NCBI RefSeq assembly: GCF_024347635.1
Contig: NZ_AP025511.1
Span: forward strand, 806,001-870,000
Length of the DNA: 64,000 nt
Direction of reading: 5' to 3'
DNA from: Vibrio tasmaniensis
GTDB lineage: Bacteria; Pseudomonadota; Gammaproteobacteria; Enterobacterales; Vibrionaceae
Part shown: one piece after another, positions 63,753 through 64,000 of the stretch
How the letters are laid out: every line of letters begins with the position of its first letter
Numbering within the stretch: position 1 is the stretch's first letter
The notes under the pieces: model-generated
Told to the model about the DNA's origin: nothing
Databases searched by the model: none
Seen by the model: the letters and a program-made list of their open reading frames with translations, nothing else
Made by a program: the position numbers and the translations under genes

Positions 63753-64000
63753 TTAAGTTCGACAATGCTTGATAAAGACTTTATCGACACTCAATAACAC
63801 CTCTTCCATGGGAATGAAGACGGTTTTCGCGGGGTCAAATCGGCTTGGTTGTTCGATGTCGATATCAGAGACGATCAACACTTTGTCTGCGAGGGTAATA
63901 TCCTGGCCTGTCAGTAAGTTTTCAATCCCCATAGCGCCTTGAGTCTCAACCTTGATTGAAACATTGAATTTTGGGGCTGTTTTATTTAGTGCATCAGCTG
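63753..64000 (-). CDS. Fructose-type PTS EIIB domain, cut by the window end
   Basis: The last 81 residues of a gene running off the right edge. The text KVETQGAMGIENLLTGQDIT and DKVLIVSDIDIEQPSRF matches the second half of fructose-family IIB domains (VETQG...IADADVVILA...DRF). The phosphorylation-site Cys lies outside the window. It could be a free EIIB or the end of a larger permease. It is followed after seven bases by the HPr-like/EIIA gene, so both belong to one operon. Confidence 0.78.
   Translation of the reverse strand, partial: ADALNKTAPKFNVSIKVETQGAMGIENLLTGQDITLADKVLIVSDIDIEQPSRFDPAKTVFIPMEEVLLSVDKVFIKHCRT

Overview
The window looks like chromosomal DNA of a marine Vibrio, probably of the Splendidus clade and possibly from the second chromosome. 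This is inferred from gene families (pgt locus, Lon-like S16 protease, CLCA_X protein, DUF4144, mannose-type PTS with AraC activator), moderate G+C and dense rho-independent terminators. I see no rRNA, tRNA, insertion sequence, integrase, prophage or CRISPR array. About fifty protein genes are supported; two are cut by the window ends (a LacI-type regulator at the left, a fructose-type PTS EIIB at the right).

Layout. 1-9.3 kb: pyruvate kinase and a phosphoglycerate uptake locus (pgtP facing away from pgtCBA). The regulator PgtA has lost the sigma-54 contact loop. 9.9-12.1 kb: a duplicated peptide-type ABC ATPase with a small TPR-like partner behind a near-consensus Fur box and without permease genes. 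12.3-20.3 kb: Lon-like protease, PilZ protein, an acetyltransferase/small-molecule kinase/MFS operon, an EamA exporter and a TetR regulator. 20.5-26.3 kb: mostly small envelope proteins (MipA/OmpV family, membrane proteins, a beta-barrel-like protein, a lipoprotein plus a secreted 419-residue protein); two near-identical palindromes lie upstream of a small ORF and of the MipA gene. 26.3-39.3 kb: housekeeping and accessory enzymes (AEC transporter, Tag glycosylase, HD and HAD hydrolases, Dcu transporter, LPD1-type metallopeptidase, flavin reductase-like protein, secreted AGE-fold enzyme, DUF2975/HTH pair, GST, LysR). 39.4-49.7 kb: chemoreceptor, an AcoR-type sigma-54 activator divergent from aldB with a recognisable -24/-12 promoter, a Nudix hydrolase and the glutathione-dependent formaldehyde detoxification pair frmA-fghA. 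50.2-51.1 kb: an A+T-rich gene of unknown function with an R-N-x3-H motif like HEPN proteins. 51.3-53.8 kb: divergent mpaA and mppA-like genes for murein peptide recycling. 53.9-64 kb: sugar uptake, with two fructose/mannose-family PTS modules, manA, an AraC regulator, a sodium:solute symporter, and an HPr-like/EIIA protein next to a truncated EIIB gene.

The genes group into carbon acquisition (phosphoglycerate, C4-dicarboxylates, mannose/fructose-type sugars, a sodium-coupled solute), aldehyde detoxification, cell-wall recycling and envelope functions. No complete known defence system is visible. The best leads for something new are the Fur-linked orphan ATPase pair, the twin-palindrome regulon, the lipoprotein/secreted-protein pair, the HEPN-like singleton and the HPr-like/EIIA protein.
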